From positions 3,997,534 through 4,061,533 of the forward strand of contig OX595986.1 of assembly GCA_951394045.1 (NCBI GenBank): a DNA stretch of 64,000 nucleotides, read 5' to 3'. This DNA is from Nitzschia sp. DOCU1. Lineage: Eukaryota; Bacillariophyta; Bacillariophyceae; Bacillariales; Bacillariaceae. Position 1 is the stretch's first letter. Every line of letters starts with the position of its first letter. The translations under genes and the position numbers were made by a program. Shown one piece after another: positions 42,218-51,967 of this stretch. The notes under the pieces are model-generated. The model did not search any database. It was given only the letters and a program-made list of their open reading frames with translations, and had not been told where the DNA came from.

Positions 42218-43288
42218 TCAATAACTTCGTCTCCTTCGTATCTTGACCTTTTCGTCATTTTGTTCATAATAGCGGTCGCTTCCACTAGTGTCCTGAAGCG
42301 CGTCCTTCGTGTATCTCCCCCGCCCCTGTTCCCTCAAGGTATCCCATAACCTGTCATCAGCTTCGAGAAGGGCCTCGACCTCGACGCGATTGAGATATGG
42401 GTAGTCACCTACCCAACAATTCGCGTCTGGTACCCAAAAATCTGTCAGAGCTGCCAGCGATGAAAACGACTGCGACTTGCTAAATAGAATGGCAACAACT
42501 GGCATTCCGGGCTCGATATCCAGGTAATCTTCGCACATTCGAGCATGAATCTGAAGGGTTCGATCCTCATTGTCACTGACTCGTACGCGAATCAGATATG
42601 GTGTGCCCGCTAGCTGCTCCAGCTCATCCGTGTCCATTGTGTAGTCATCAAACTCAGCAAGATCATACTCTTGCACATCTGACGCGTCTTCTACTACACA
42701 AACATCGACCACACGCCCCAGAAACAACGACCCGTATAGGCCTTGCTTGTTTTCTTCCTCATATACATCCACTGACCATGGGTCAACTAACGCTCTTCCA
42801 CCCAAGAGTTCAAAGTTGCGCTGCCTTGCCTTGAAATCGGGCGAAAGAAAACCCCAAAAGCCAAAGATCCCACCGAGGATCGTTGACACAAAACCCCCCA
42901 CCACAAAACTCATAAAATAGGAAAAGAATACACCGAGGAAAGTGACAATCGATGATTCCAAAAGTCTGTTGTATTTCTCTCGTTTAGTTCGACCCGCATA
43001 GACTGCGTATTGCAATCCTGATGGAGGGCCCACGTCAAGTAGATCTTCAAGTTCGTCCACTGGCAAAGGGACTAATGCCATGGACAAGGGAGTGATCGTC
43101 CGAATAGAAGGCGGAGGGGCACAGCGGGGCCCTTGATTGCATGGCAAGCGCCTTGTTCCAAGAGGAGTCGCTCCGCTTGCTGACGGCAGAATCCATGCCT
43201 CGGACAGCCGCAAGGGCAAAATCAGCAGCAACGTAAAGGAAAATAAGATAAGCGCCGACAACCATGATTCCAGACGACGTTGCGTCAT
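42218..43288 (-). CDS. Unknown membrane protein with signal-type targeting sequence (possibly thylakoid)
   Basis: 356 residues, single exon, overlapping no other gene and ending 8 bp after the triple GT stop. N-terminal hydrophobic signal (LSALILFSFTLLLILPLRLSEAW) then a Ser/Pro-rich, basic stretch (SGATPLGTRRLPCNQGPRC), which could be a plastid transit region. After a soluble segment come two or three adjacent hydrophobic helices around residues 115-155 (TFLGVFFSYFMSFVVGGF, STILGGIFGFWGFLSP), ending FKARQRNF. The C-terminal half is soluble and acidic (DLAEFDDYTMDTDELEQ). Cys at VDVCVVEDAS. Not recognised. Likely a plastid membrane protein; confidence in location is moderate. Confidence 0.65.
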   Translation of the reverse strand: MTQRRLESWLSALILFSFTLLLILPLRLSEAWILPSASGATPLGTRRLPCNQGPRCAPPPSIRTITPLSMALVPLPVDELEDLLDVGPPSGLQYAVYAGRTKREKYNRLLESSIVTFLGVFFSYFMSFVVGGFVSTILGGIFGFWGFLSPDFKARQRNFELLGGRALVDPWSVDVYEEENKQGLYGSLFLGRVVDVCVVEDASDVQEYDLAEFDDYTMDTDELEQLAGTPYLIRVRVSDNEDRTLQIHARMCEDYLDIEPGMPVVAILFSKSQSFSSLAALTDFWVPDANCWVGDYPYLNRVEVEALLEADDRLWDTLREQGRGRYTKDALQDTSGSDRYYEQNDEKVKIRRRRSY

Positions 43289-44207
43289 AGTTGGTGATGA
43301 TCAATCGGAGAGAGACTAAAGGATAGGCCGACGATGACGGTAAAGGTTCCGTATCGTGTCTATGTTAAAGGCATGTTGTTGCTGTTCTTTTTGCCTCGCG
43401 TGTGTGATGAGTGATGGGAATGGGCTGAGGTTGTTCAATTGTGGCGGTGACATCACACAAATTCGTTTGCCGTCCGTCCGCGCCGTCGCGTCGGTCGGAG
43501 ATACGGACAGACAGAGTTTTACTTGTCCGCGTTCGCCCAATCAAAACTCATTCAGCGCATCCAACAAACATCGATCCGAACCAAACTTGTTCATCACGCG
43601 CGATGGAAGAAAAAAGAAAGCTGCGGCGCGCAGACGGCACAAGAAGAGAATCGAACTTCATTACCGCTTGCGAAACGTAGAAGAAGGCCAGATAAACATT
43701 TATGATCACAACGAAGGTTTGACATTAAATGTTACACACACAAAATTACTACGGTAATCCGTTAAACTCAATAATAATCAGCAATTTGTAGGAAAGTGCT
43801 GGACATTGAACTTCCTGAAATCACCTATCCAGCGGTAGTCAGTTCTCAAACTTAAAGGGGTGTTCTGTTGGCGTGGTAGGGATCGCCTTCTATCTCGTTT
43901 CTGATCCAATACGCATATATTCATCGTCAACATTTAAAATAATCGCTTTATATATTTGAGCCGTTATTTAATTCAGGGCAATTGATTTTCCTCTTTTGAT
44001 ATTTCCTAGCATGAAGTAATTTTCACTCTCCCAAAAGTGTCGATAGCCAGTTCCAGTACAGCTTTAGTGCAGGAATACACCGTGTTGCATGCAAGTTGAA
44101 GCTGCTATTAATATACATAAAGCCATGTCGTTGAAGGTACGAAACAAGATCAAGTATCGTAGGTTCGAGCGCGAGCAATGAAAGGTTTGAACGATCGGCC
44201 ACGACGA
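43289..44207. other. AT-rich intergenic, no gene seen
   Basis: Includes an AT-rich tract (about 43900-44160). Upstream it holds the promoter of the leftward membrane protein gene. Frames at 43356-43757 look random. No repeat found. Confidence 0.4.
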
Positions 44208-44462
44208 TTACCCGCTACTCTCATTGATTGACCCCGTCATCATCTTATCTGCTTCGTCCTCAGTACAAACCCCACCACAGCAGGCCGCCGCCAGCGAGCA
44301 GTTTGTGTGCTGGCACCCAAGATCATTGAATTCCTTTTCATATTCATCGTTGGTGGGCTCACTATTCCTCGCGTGGATAGTAGTACTGTAGTAGATCATC
44401 GTTAACAAGGCACGCCACACTTTGGCAATCGGAAGAAGCAACGATTGCCAATCGAGGCGCAT
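44208..44462 (-). CDS. Possible small Cys-rich protein
   Basis: 84 codons, start MRLDWQSLLLPIAKVWRALL: a hydrophobic start, then NEYEKEFNDLG-like acidic residues and a Cys cluster (CQHTNCSLAAACCGGVC). The clustered Cys and signal-like start would suit a small secreted protein, but there is no homology evidence and it may be chance. Confidence 0.25.
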   Translation of the reverse strand: MRLDWQSLLLPIAKVWRALLTMIYYSTTIHARNSEPTNDEYEKEFNDLGCQHTNCSLAAACCGGVCTEDEADKMMTGSINESSG

Positions 44463-44723
44463 GCCCCAACTAATATCTCCATCTAATACTACCGGCAGAT
44501 AAATTGAGAGGTGTATGGAATATAATCACAATCGGACGGCTTTTGAAGAATCAGCAGCACCACTCAGAGTCGAAACGGTGCAGATACTTCTTCGTACAGC
44601 AGGAGCAAGCCAGCCCCTGTGCTACTCCTCTTCCTCTCATCGTCATTATTCGCCTACTGACGTACCAGCGCCGGGAGACGCAACCCCGCCGTCTACTTGT
44701 TTGTGAGGGAACGACACAACGAG

Positions 44724-47339
44724 ATGCCCGGGGACGAAAAGGGCAAGGAGGGATACCAGCTGCAGGAAGAATCAAACGATGATCACAAGATTGAATTAAA
44801 GAGCATTCTGACTCCTTCTACGATCGGCGGTCGATCATCGTCTGCCCTCAACGCGAAAAACGAAGCACCAGAAGAGGATCAGTCATTGAGTACCCTTAGC
44901 ACTATGAGCAAGAATACCAAGCGAAGGCTGGGAGGAGGAAGACCCCCCAACAAAGATCCTTATGGAACCAAGAAGGACAACACGAAGAAGGGGAGTGCCG
45001 ACGAGGGGGACGAGGAACACAGTAAGCCACAGCACAAAGAGGACGATGGGGTCATGCCTACTACTAGTATGACGTCAAACAAGCAAGAAAGAAAACCAGC
45101 ACAGTCAAGAAGAGGAGGCAGGGCTATCGCTCCTTCGGTTGGTGCCTCTGGTGGCACATCGTTCTCCTTAGAGCAGCAATCTTCTTCGTCTTCTGAAGCT
45201 GCGCCAGCACCCCCACCCGCGGTGGCCGCTTCTTTGCCGGTGACAACAAAGGTGGTGGACACGAGCAAAGCCGCCCCTTCGTCCTCTTTTTCTGGTGGTG
45301 AATCAAGTTTCTCTTTTCGTCGGCCATCGAAGACCCATGAAGCCGCTGCAGCAAGAAGCTCCTCTTCAGCACCAGCACCACTGTCTGGTGGAGCAGAGGC
45401 AAAACCATTCCTCCCGACCACCGAGAGTTTCCCTTTCAAGCTTCATAGAATCCTAGAAGAAGCGGAAAGGGAGGGCAACGAGAGTATCATTTCGTTTATC
45501 GAAAACGGAACCGCATTCCTTGTCCATCAACCTGAGAAGTTCGTTACTGAATTGATGCCACGATACTTCAGCACAAGTCGAATAGCTTCTTTTCAGAGGC
45601 AGCTGAATATGTATGGCTTTGAACGAATCAACCAGGGTCGAAACAGAAGGGCATACTTCAACAGATTTTTCAGGAAGGGCCGTAGGGACTTGTGTAGGCA
45701 TATCATTCGACGGGGGCCAAACGAAAACGACGAGACCGCTGTTGGAGGAGGTGCCACTACTAGAATCACAACCGACAGTGCGATTAATTTCTTTCCATAT
45801 TCATCATCAACAACAAGAATACAGCCGACCCTGCCCCTCGCATCTTCACTACTTCCGATCTCCTCACTTTCGTCCTCCTCCTCGCTGTTATCAAGCATCC
45901 CAGGCGAAAGGAATATTTTAGCAGTACCAGCAGCAGCACGTATCTCTTCACTGATGATACCTGATGCGGGTACTGCTAGGACGGGGGGGCAAGCAGCCCC
46001 AAGAGGAGACAGGAGAATCGATGCCGCCAATCTGCTCATTGAGAGCCGTGGAAGAATCAACGACGGCTTTGGCGCGTTGCCCAGGCACCTTCTCACTGGC
46101 TCGTTGTCTTCCTCCATGGCGATTGCACCCTCGTCTGATGCAGCACGTTTCCCTCTTCTTTCGTCAATAATGGCAGGGGTAGATGGAGACAATACCAGTG
46201 CTGTGAATCAAGAATCCGAAGAACGGCTTGCTATACTTCGGTTAATTACGGCGTCGCAGAGACAATTGGAAATTGAGCGAACGAGGCAGTATTTGCACCT
46301 GTTTTCGACGAACGCGAGTGGGGGAGCATTACCATCGAATGGTCGTGTTCTCCTCCACCATCCATCGCTGTTGCCCGTGAGTCGCGAAGGATCCTCGAGT
46401 GCCGCGGCTGATGGCGTCCTCCTCGCTTCGGGCGGCGCACTACATGGTGCTCCTGCTGGAGGTGCCGGTTCGTCAGCAGTTCTTCCTGGTAGTAATCCCG
46501 TCGATCTGGGGCCGATGATCGATTATGAAGGTACAGGAAGAAGAAACCGTAACAGCTCAGGAGCTACGCCTGGTAGTTTTGCTGGTCCTCTCACAGCAGG
46601 AGACCCCAGAACTCAAAGCGCTTTAGAAATGATGGGCCGAACTCAGCAGGAATCGGCGATTGTCTTGGCACTGCAGAGTGGTCGCCGCAACAGCACTGGC
46701 ACCGGAACCTCTTCAGCAGCTTTAGTAAGTAGAGATGGTAGGAGTCTAGCCCCACCAAATGGAACGGAGAATACTAGTACTTCTTGGTCGTCCGATCGCA
46801 GCACGATACAAGACGCTGAAAGCAAAAGCGATCATGGTAACTTGCCATCATTTGAGCCACGACTATCATCGTCGGTTTTGCTACAGTGTGCTGGTGCTAG
46901 TAGGGGTACCGACCGAATGACCGTTGGAGGAGGCGGTCCGTGGTCGGTTCCGTATCAAGAATCTGCAGTGAGGCGATTCAGGCAAGAAGAACTACAAAGT
47001 CTAGCGTTACTCCGTCAGCTGGCGACTAGGCAGGAGGAAGAGCAACAACAACTTCACGCTGCTCTCTTGCACAACCGTCCCTTGTCATCGCAGCAGCAGC
47101 AGCAGGAACGCCTTCTTCTGGCGAATCAACTTGTTGGCCCACCAATTACCGCAAGGATGGTCGCCGATGCTGGCTCAGTGGGCAGTATTCTTGCTGGTCT
47201 TGGACGCGATCAACAACAACAAGAAATGGCCGAAGAAGCAGAAAGACGAAGAATTTTGAATTCGATACTACTCTTGGCTAGGGAGGGAGCAGCCGCGGCT
47301 GATGGGGAAGGCGACCACGATCATGCTGAGCAAGAGTAG
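44724..47339 (+). CDS. Heat shock factor (HSF) family transcription factor
   Basis: 871 residues, single exon; start is the ATG of MPGDEKGKEG, preceded by an open frame without an ATG. DNA-binding domain at ~236-335: FPFKLHRILEEAE, FIENGTAFLVHQPEKFV, ELMPRYFSTSRIASFQRQLNMYGFERI, FNRFFRKGRRDLCRHI: the core HSF sequence in which SFQRQLNMYGF forms the recognition helix. An AT-hook-like GRPPNKDPYGT occurs at the N-terminal side. Flanks are Ser/Pro/Gly-rich and disordered, and the C-terminal third is Gln/Leu-rich (RQLATRQEEEQQQL), probably a transactivation or coiled-coil zone. Diatoms carry expanded HSF families, so this is one of many and the target is unknown. Right after its stop (1 nt) begins another short frame. 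Confidence 0.9.
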   Translation: MPGDEKGKEGYQLQEESNDDHKIELKSILTPSTIGGRSSSALNAKNEAPEEDQSLSTLSTMSKNTKRRLGGGRPPNKDPYGTKKDNTKKGSADEGDEEHSKPQHKEDDGVMPTTSMTSNKQERKPAQSRRGGRAIAPSVGASGGTSFSLEQQSSSSSEAAPAPPPAVAASLPVTTKVVDTSKAAPSSSFSGGESSFSFRRPSKTHEAAAARSSSSAPAPLSGGAEAKPFLPTTESFPFKLHRILEEAEREGNESIISFIENGTAFLVHQPEKFVTELMPRYFSTSRIASFQRQLNMYGFERINQGRNRRAYFNRFFRKGRRDLCRHIIRRGPNENDETAVGGGATTRITTDSAINFFPYSSSTTRIQPTLPLASSLLPISSLSSSSSLLSSIPGERNILAVPAAARISSLMIPDAGTARTGGQAAPRGDRRIDAANLLIESRGRINDGFGALPRHLLTGSLSSSMAIAPSSDAARFPLLSSIMAGVDGDNTSAVNQESEERLAILRLITASQRQLEIERTRQYLHLFSTNASGGALPSNGRVLLHHPSLLPVSREGSSSAAADGVLLASGGALHGAPAGGAGSSAVLPGSNPVDLGPMIDYEGTGRRNRNSSGATPGSFAGPLTAGDPRTQSALEMMGRTQQESAIVLALQSGRRNSTGTGTSSAALVSRDGRSLAPPNGTENTSTSWSSDRSTIQDAESKSDHGNLPSFEPRLSSSVLLQCAGASRGTDRMTVGGGGPWSVPYQESAVRRFRQEELQSLALLRQLATRQEEEQQQLHAALLHNRPLSSQQQQQERLLLANQLVGPPITARMVADAGSVGSILAGLGRDQQQQEMAEEAERRRILNSILLLAREGAAAADGEGDHDHAEQE

Positions 47340-47340
47340 A

Positions 47341-47490
47341 ATGGGGTTCTTAGTGGTAGTACTTGCTGGTTTACTGGTAGAAATCTTGCTCGCCCAGACC
47401 AGCAGTGCCTACCGCGCCACCCATACCGATATTCCTGTGGTGGAGTGGGAGGAAAAGAACACTACCGACGATGGGAAGGGGGAGTAGTGA
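47341..47490 (+). CDS. Possible short secreted peptide directly after the HSF stop
   Basis: ATG at 47341, one base after the HSF stop: MGFLVVVLAGLLVEILLAQT, then SSAYRATH and a short acidic tail ending TTDDGKGE, 49 residues. The N-terminus is a textbook-looking signal peptide with small residues before the likely cut (SSA). It ends inside the first copy of a tandem duplication. It could be a chance frame in the HSF 3' UTR. Weak call. Confidence 0.25.
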
Positions 47491-47622
47491 CCAACAACAT
47501 CAAGAATACTGACCGCTTGAGGGAGGACCCGGGCGAGCCACTTTGGTCGTCTTGCAGAGATGGTAGCAAGAACAAGCAGGAGCGGCGACAACAACGAAAC
47601 CCCACCAGATGGAGGATAGGAC
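47436..47622. repeat. Tandem duplication, copy 1
   Basis: Shares with 47647-47811 the segments CTGTGG, AAAGAACACTACCGA, GGAGGACCCGGGCGAGCCAC, GCAGAGATGGTAGCAAG and GGAGGATAGGACC, with a few indels. The two copies are separated by only ~25 bp. Confidence 0.75.
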
Positions 47623-47646
47623 CGTATAATTCTTAGCCCAGTGTCT

Positions 47647-47811
47647 GCTGTGGAGTGGAGGGAAAGAACACTACCGATGGGGAGGGAAAGTAGTGACTCA
47701 AGAAGAATGACGTTTGAGGGAGGACCCGGGCGAGCCACTATGGTCGCCTTGCAGAGATGGTAGCAAGCAGGAGCGGCAACAACGAAACCCCATCAGGTGG
47801 AGGATAGGACC
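47647..47811. repeat. Tandem duplication, copy 2
   Basis: Second copy of 47436-47622, about 20 bp shorter, same orientation. Neither copy carries a long open frame. Confidence 0.75.
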
Positions 47812-48080
47812 ACTAAAAGCGAGAAGTATGTTCTTGCTGTTAAGCCATGGCCACATTATTAAGAACTTAAAGGAATTTCGTTTGCACCGTCATGCTGTTC
47901 TTCTTGCCGCCCCCAAAAGTGAGAAAACTCTGAGCCCCCGCAATCCGAATCTTGCAGCAGAAGCTACGCTCCAGCGACCGACAGCATCAAGACATGGCAC
48001 ATCATTTGATAGAGCCTCCGCCAGTGCCCCCTTCTTCGAAAAGTTCGCCGCGGTTTTGGTCCCAGAACCGGCCCAGGCTA

Positions 48081-48846
48081 CTAGAGGTACCTTTTAGTCT
48101 CAAAGAATCGTTTCCAGTACATGACTTGACCAGTCGCCATTCCAATCACTAACAATGCTTCCATATACGTCCACCGCGAAAGCCTTGTCAATATGACATC
48201 GTTCATTGCCTGGTGTACAGCTTCTCGATTCCGCACATATTCGTAATGATCCATCATGGCAATCCAATCCTGATGAATCCTTCCCGCCTTATTGACTAGC
48301 TGCAAAGCTCGTTCCGCATCCGGCCCATTCTCACCATCCTTCAAGGTTCGTGGTGCAAATGTGACATGAAGCGAGAATCCGACTGAGAAATCATTGTCTG
48401 GCTCGTCGTTGGAAAGGTTGTTTTGAAAGCAGAGGCCATACCGCTTGTTGGGCATGACTTTATCAAGTAAAAAGGTTCCCTCGCGGGTTCCCGTGGGGGC
48501 TTCATAGAAAAGTTCTCCCGTATCTGGGTTACTTATACTCACGGACAAATCTTTGCCCTCGACATCGTCGTCGATACAATCAAAACTCCCACTGATAGTT
48601 TAGGCAGTTATGGATGAGAACGCAGAGTTAGATCGACAAAATCTCTCAGCCAAACATATATATTTCATGACAGGCAGAAGTTGCTGCAACTTACGAAATT
48701 GTGACCGCCTGAATCGTGGGCGTACGAAGATAAAAGCACTCTTCTTCGCCCGGTTGGAGAGTGAGGGAATACGCCGCCGACACTTGCTCCAAGGATCCCA
48801 TCCAATGCAAAATAAGTAAGCAAAGGATCCGTTGTTGTCGTCGCAT
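48081..48846 (-). CDS. p24/TMED (emp24/gp25L) family cargo receptor
   Basis: Type I membrane protein of COPI/COPII vesicles that helps load cargo, including GPI-anchored proteins. Exons 48846-48695 and 48591-48081 with a 103 bp phase-2 intron; 220 residues. Signal peptide, then SLTLQPGEEECFYLRTP (the GOLD-domain start with the conserved Cys), SGSFDCIDDDVEGK across the splice, NKRYGLCFQNN, and a coiled-coil (REAVHQAMNDVILTRLSRW). A C-terminal TM (MEALLVIGMATGQVMYW) ends with KRFFETKRYL, matching the p24 tail with FF (COPII) and a KRxx-like (COPI) retrieval signal. The signal peptide (MRRQQRILCLLILHWMGS) is short. Paralogue class (alpha/beta/gamma/delta) not resolved. Confidence 0.9.
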
Positions 48847-49282
48847 TATTGAAAAGGGCATTTTTCGCTGTACGCAAGAATAGAAACACTCTGTAACCTT
48901 TCTCTCTCAACAGCACTATCGCATGCGGTAGCTGCGATCGTTTACGGCAAGTCACGAGATATATCTATGTTGTGCTCCGTCTTCAATCGGTCATCGTCGC
49001 CGACGATTTGTTGCGACGGAGATGCGATGAGACGATGCAAAAGTAGGGCGCGCGGGCGAGCAGACCCTATGTACCCCAGGCAAGGGACGGGGCCGGCGTG
49101 TGGCCGCCGCCCGCCCCCCCCACGCAACGCTTTCGACTACGACGACCAAACCTTAAAAGAAGATTTTGCTTGAAGATCTTTCGAACGACAATGGGAGCGA
49201 CAATTGTAGGAACAAACGCTATCCCACCCAGCAGATTAGTTTACTTTGGACTCGAAAACAAGTTTATCATTCATCGCCCGTC
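48847..49282. promoter_or_regulatory. Divergent intergenic region
   Basis: Shared between the p24 gene (left) and the MOSC gene (right). GC-rich near 49070-49130. No repeat. Confidence 0.35.
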
Positions 49283-50140
49283 ATGATCCCTGCATTATTC
49301 AAGTGGAATGTCCTTGCGTTGTTGTTGGCAATCCTTCTTTGTTTTGGCGACGATCGATTCCGTGTCACAAATTGCTTTCGACCGTCACTGTCGTCGTCGA
49401 CGTTCCGACGATCTATAGCAAAGAACAAAGGTCCCGGCGTTTCTTCTCCCAGGTTGCAGGCGGGCTGCCAAGACAAGTTACAAGAATTGTTTAGCAACAA
49501 CAAAAAGGGCGAGACTGAAACTGCCACCTTTTCTGGTAGCGATGACAGATCAACAACGGGCATCGTATTGCGAGTGGCAGCCAAAGCCTTTGACAAGGAA
49601 AGCAGCAAACCGTCGTCACGAAGTTATACGACTCGAAAAGTGGAACTGGAATCCAATGCTCTGGTTACCAAAAACGGCGTTCAAGGGGACTATAACCACT
49701 ATCGAACCGTGGCCCTGAAATCAACCACCGACCGAGCCGTCTCGTTTCTCACCAATGATGTCATGAAGGCATTGCGATCGGAATATCCCAAGTATGATAT
49801 TCAAGATGGAGATCTAGGCGAAAATATTCTGGTGGATGGCGTTGGGTTTGACTTTTTTCGAATAGGACAACGCTACAAGTTGGCATCATCTGACGACGAC
49901 GACGACAATGATGATGCAGTTATTGTGGTAGAAATCACCGAAAAAATGGATCCATGTGCCAATCTTTGCAAACTATCGTATATCAATGACGCATCATTGG
50001 AGCCAAAAGACCGAATTGCAAGATGCCAAAGCATTTTGAATTTCTTGGATCGATACGATGGATATCGCGGCTGGTATGCCAAGGTTTTGAAAGAGGGCAC
50101 CATGCAGAGAGGCGCAAAAGTCCTGCTGATGGACGATTGA
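49283..50140 (+). CDS. MOSC-domain protein with signal-type N-terminus
   Basis: 285 residues, start MIPALFKWNVLALLLAIL, a signal peptide followed by TNCFRPS, which is near the diatom plastid A/C-F-x-P motif, so possibly plastid. The open frame extends 39 codons upstream but the residues there are not family-like. The MOSC core is seen: QGDYNHYRT, GDLGENILVDGVGFDFFRIG (the GEN(I/L) block), VIVVEITEKMDPCANLCKL (the Cys-containing strand) and RGWYAKVLKEGTMQRGA. MOSC proteins (YiiM, MOSC/mARC) bind the molybdenum cofactor and reduce N-hydroxylated bases or transfer sulfur; activity here is inference. The insertion SSDDDDDNDDA is acidic. Single exon. Confidence 0.85.
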   Translation: MIPALFKWNVLALLLAILLCFGDDRFRVTNCFRPSLSSSTFRRSIAKNKGPGVSSPRLQAGCQDKLQELFSNNKKGETETATFSGSDDRSTTGIVLRVAAKAFDKESSKPSSRSYTTRKVELESNALVTKNGVQGDYNHYRTVALKSTTDRAVSFLTNDVMKALRSEYPKYDIQDGDLGENILVDGVGFDFFRIGQRYKLASSDDDDDNDDAVIVVEITEKMDPCANLCKLSYINDASLEPKDRIARCQSILNFLDRYDGYRGWYAKVLKEGTMQRGAKVLLMDD

Positions 50141-50414
50141 TAAAAGCGATCACCGCTACTGACTGAAATGCATTGTTCAATCATTACTCGTAGAATTGGC
50201 GACGAGAGAATAAAACGGCAGGTCCGCTTCTGCCAACAAGCAACCATATCCTTAGTTAAAAACCAACAATAAGATGAAGACTAGCTTCTAGCTTTCAAGA
50301 CGCTCTCTACAGTGCTAGTATTTAATTCGCAAAATGCAAGCCTCGTCCATACTGTAGTAGGAGGTACAGCAATGGAACCAACAGAAAATAGTCAAGGGTT
50401 CCGACCAAAACCAA

Positions 50415-50500
50415 TGCTTCCGACGGGGTTCGAACCCGCGAGGACTGGTGTGTCCATCGCATCTTAAGTGCGACCTCTTAAACCACTCGAGCACAGAAGC
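50415..50500 (-). tRNA. trnL: tRNA-Leu(UAA)
   Basis: 86 nt, minus strand. Acceptor GCTTCTG pairs with CGGAAGC (one U-G), discriminator A; D-arm CTCGAGTGGTTTAAGAGG; anticodon stem CGCA around CTTAAGA (anticodon TAA); long class II variable arm GGACACACCAGTCC; T-arm GCGGGTTCGAACCCCGT. No intron. Complete and functional by structure. Confidence 0.94.
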
Positions 50501-50698
50501 ATCAATGACGTAGCAGCGGATTTTTACAAATATATACTCAAAAATACGAATCCCACGAATTCAAAAGAAGTCTCATCGCGTTTTCGCCACGATTTGTCTC
50601 CGTGCGGTGGGGTACTGCTAGTTTATGACAATGGAGTGAAGGTGTTAATGAGCGTGGCCTCAGTATCTCTCCTCCTTTGAATACCCACAAAGACTAAA

Positions 50699-51901
50699 AT
50701 GGTGCAGGATCCTCGAGTGACGACGTTATTGAGTCGACTTGGAGGTCTTTATCGTGACCCTTCTCGCGTCGACCGTGATGCGGCCAGCTTGCTAAAAAGT
50801 TCTGTTGGTGTCCACCTGACGCCAGGGATTGCTCCGTTGGTCGAGAACAATGGCGATACGTCCAACTGCCTTGTATTGCAAGGCACGATTGCAATTGTAT
50901 TTCGAGGAAATACTTATCAATTGCTAGTGGACATTTATTTGCCGCCTGGCTATCCAATTCGCCCCCCTGTGTCCTACGTGCGTTTGGCTCAGAACATGTA
51001 CCTCAAGGAGAATCATCCTCATGTGGGCAGTGATGGTATGGTGTACATGCCATATTTGCATGAATGGAACGCCCGGACGCACAGTTTAATTGAAATGGTG
51101 GTGGCAATGAGCAGTGTCTTTTCGGCGGATCCTCCCGTCTTCACTCGTTCCACACCAGCGCCCCCTCCGCCCCCACCACCACCGCCTCATGTGGCGAGCC
51201 AGCTGCCCCCTCCCGCCTATGATCCAGGAATTCGAACGGCCGACATTGAATCGGATCGCTATATGCAAGAACAGATTGAAGCTATCATGGCTCGCGAAGC
51301 AGCGGAAGCAAATGCAGCCGCGGAGGCAGCAAGAAGGGCGGAACAAGAGGCACAAGAACGCGAGCGCCAGCTAGCAGCACAAAAGGTCTGGGAAGTAAAG
51401 AAACGAGACCAAATCAAGGATCAAATCAACCAAAAGATCCTAGCGCATTTACAGACAGTATCAGCCGAAGCCAAGGCTGCAGTACAATCCGACTGGCGGG
51501 ATCAGCAATTCTTAAAGTACTCCCAAGAGACTATTGACCAACAGATGGAAGACACATGCGCACTGATTCAAAAGCTAGAAGAGAATATCGCTATTGTGGA
51601 TACCAAGACTTCAGAAATTGAAAATTGGCTGGAGGAGAGCAAAAGTTCAAAGGGACAGACTGTTGCTGTCGATGATCTATGCAAACCGGCATCCAAGCTC
51701 GACGCGCAAATGCTGGAACTGTCCTCTGAGAATGCTGCCATTACCGATGCTCTGTACTTTTTAGACCGAGCCATGTACATGGGGCACGTGGATTGCACAA
51801 CACATCTCAAGTCGGTTCGAAGGCTGGCCAAACGGCAGTTTCTAGTGCGCGCGCATCTTATCAAGATCAATCAAGTCCTACTTCATAAGGGAAGACGGTA
51901 G
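50699..51901 (+). CDS. TSG101: TSG101/Vps23 ESCRT-I subunit (UEV domain)
   Basis: 400 residues, single exon, start MVQDPRVTTLL. UEV domain at ~1-145: catalytically dead E2 fold, with TIAIVFRGNTYQLLVDIYLP, YPIRPPVSYVRL and the HPHVGSDGMVYMPYLHEW block characteristic of TSG101. Pro-rich linker (APPPPPPPPPHV), then a coiled-coil (AREAAEANAAAEAARRAEQE) and the C-terminal steadiness box (ITDALYFLDRAMYMGHVDC, HLKSVRRLAKRQFLVRAHLI). Function: endosomal sorting of ubiquitinated cargo and membrane scission within ESCRT-I. Lacks the active-site Cys of E2s, as expected for UEV. Located 0.2 kb right of tRNA-Leu. Confidence 0.93.
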   Translation: MVQDPRVTTLLSRLGGLYRDPSRVDRDAASLLKSSVGVHLTPGIAPLVENNGDTSNCLVLQGTIAIVFRGNTYQLLVDIYLPPGYPIRPPVSYVRLAQNMYLKENHPHVGSDGMVYMPYLHEWNARTHSLIEMVVAMSSVFSADPPVFTRSTPAPPPPPPPPPHVASQLPPPAYDPGIRTADIESDRYMQEQIEAIMAREAAEANAAAEAARRAEQEAQERERQLAAQKVWEVKKRDQIKDQINQKILAHLQTVSAEAKAAVQSDWRDQQFLKYSQETIDQQMEDTCALIQKLEENIAIVDTKTSEIENWLEESKSSKGQTVAVDDLCKPASKLDAQMLELSSENAAITDALYFLDRAMYMGHVDCTTHLKSVRRLAKRQFLVRAHLIKINQVLLHKGRR

Positions 51902-51967
51902 AGTCAAAATTGCAGGCGGTTCTCTAATACAAGTTTTGCTGTTATATTCGGTATAAAAGGACGTCTC

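Noticed and set aside
43900..44160. AT-rich tract as replication origin or centromere-like DNA
   Set aside because: Only moderately AT-rich and short; no repeat or other evidence.
45593..46192. 199-codon minus frame opposite the HSF gene
   Set aside because: Antisense to the HSF DNA-binding domain and flank; Ser/Pro repeats make long chance frames.
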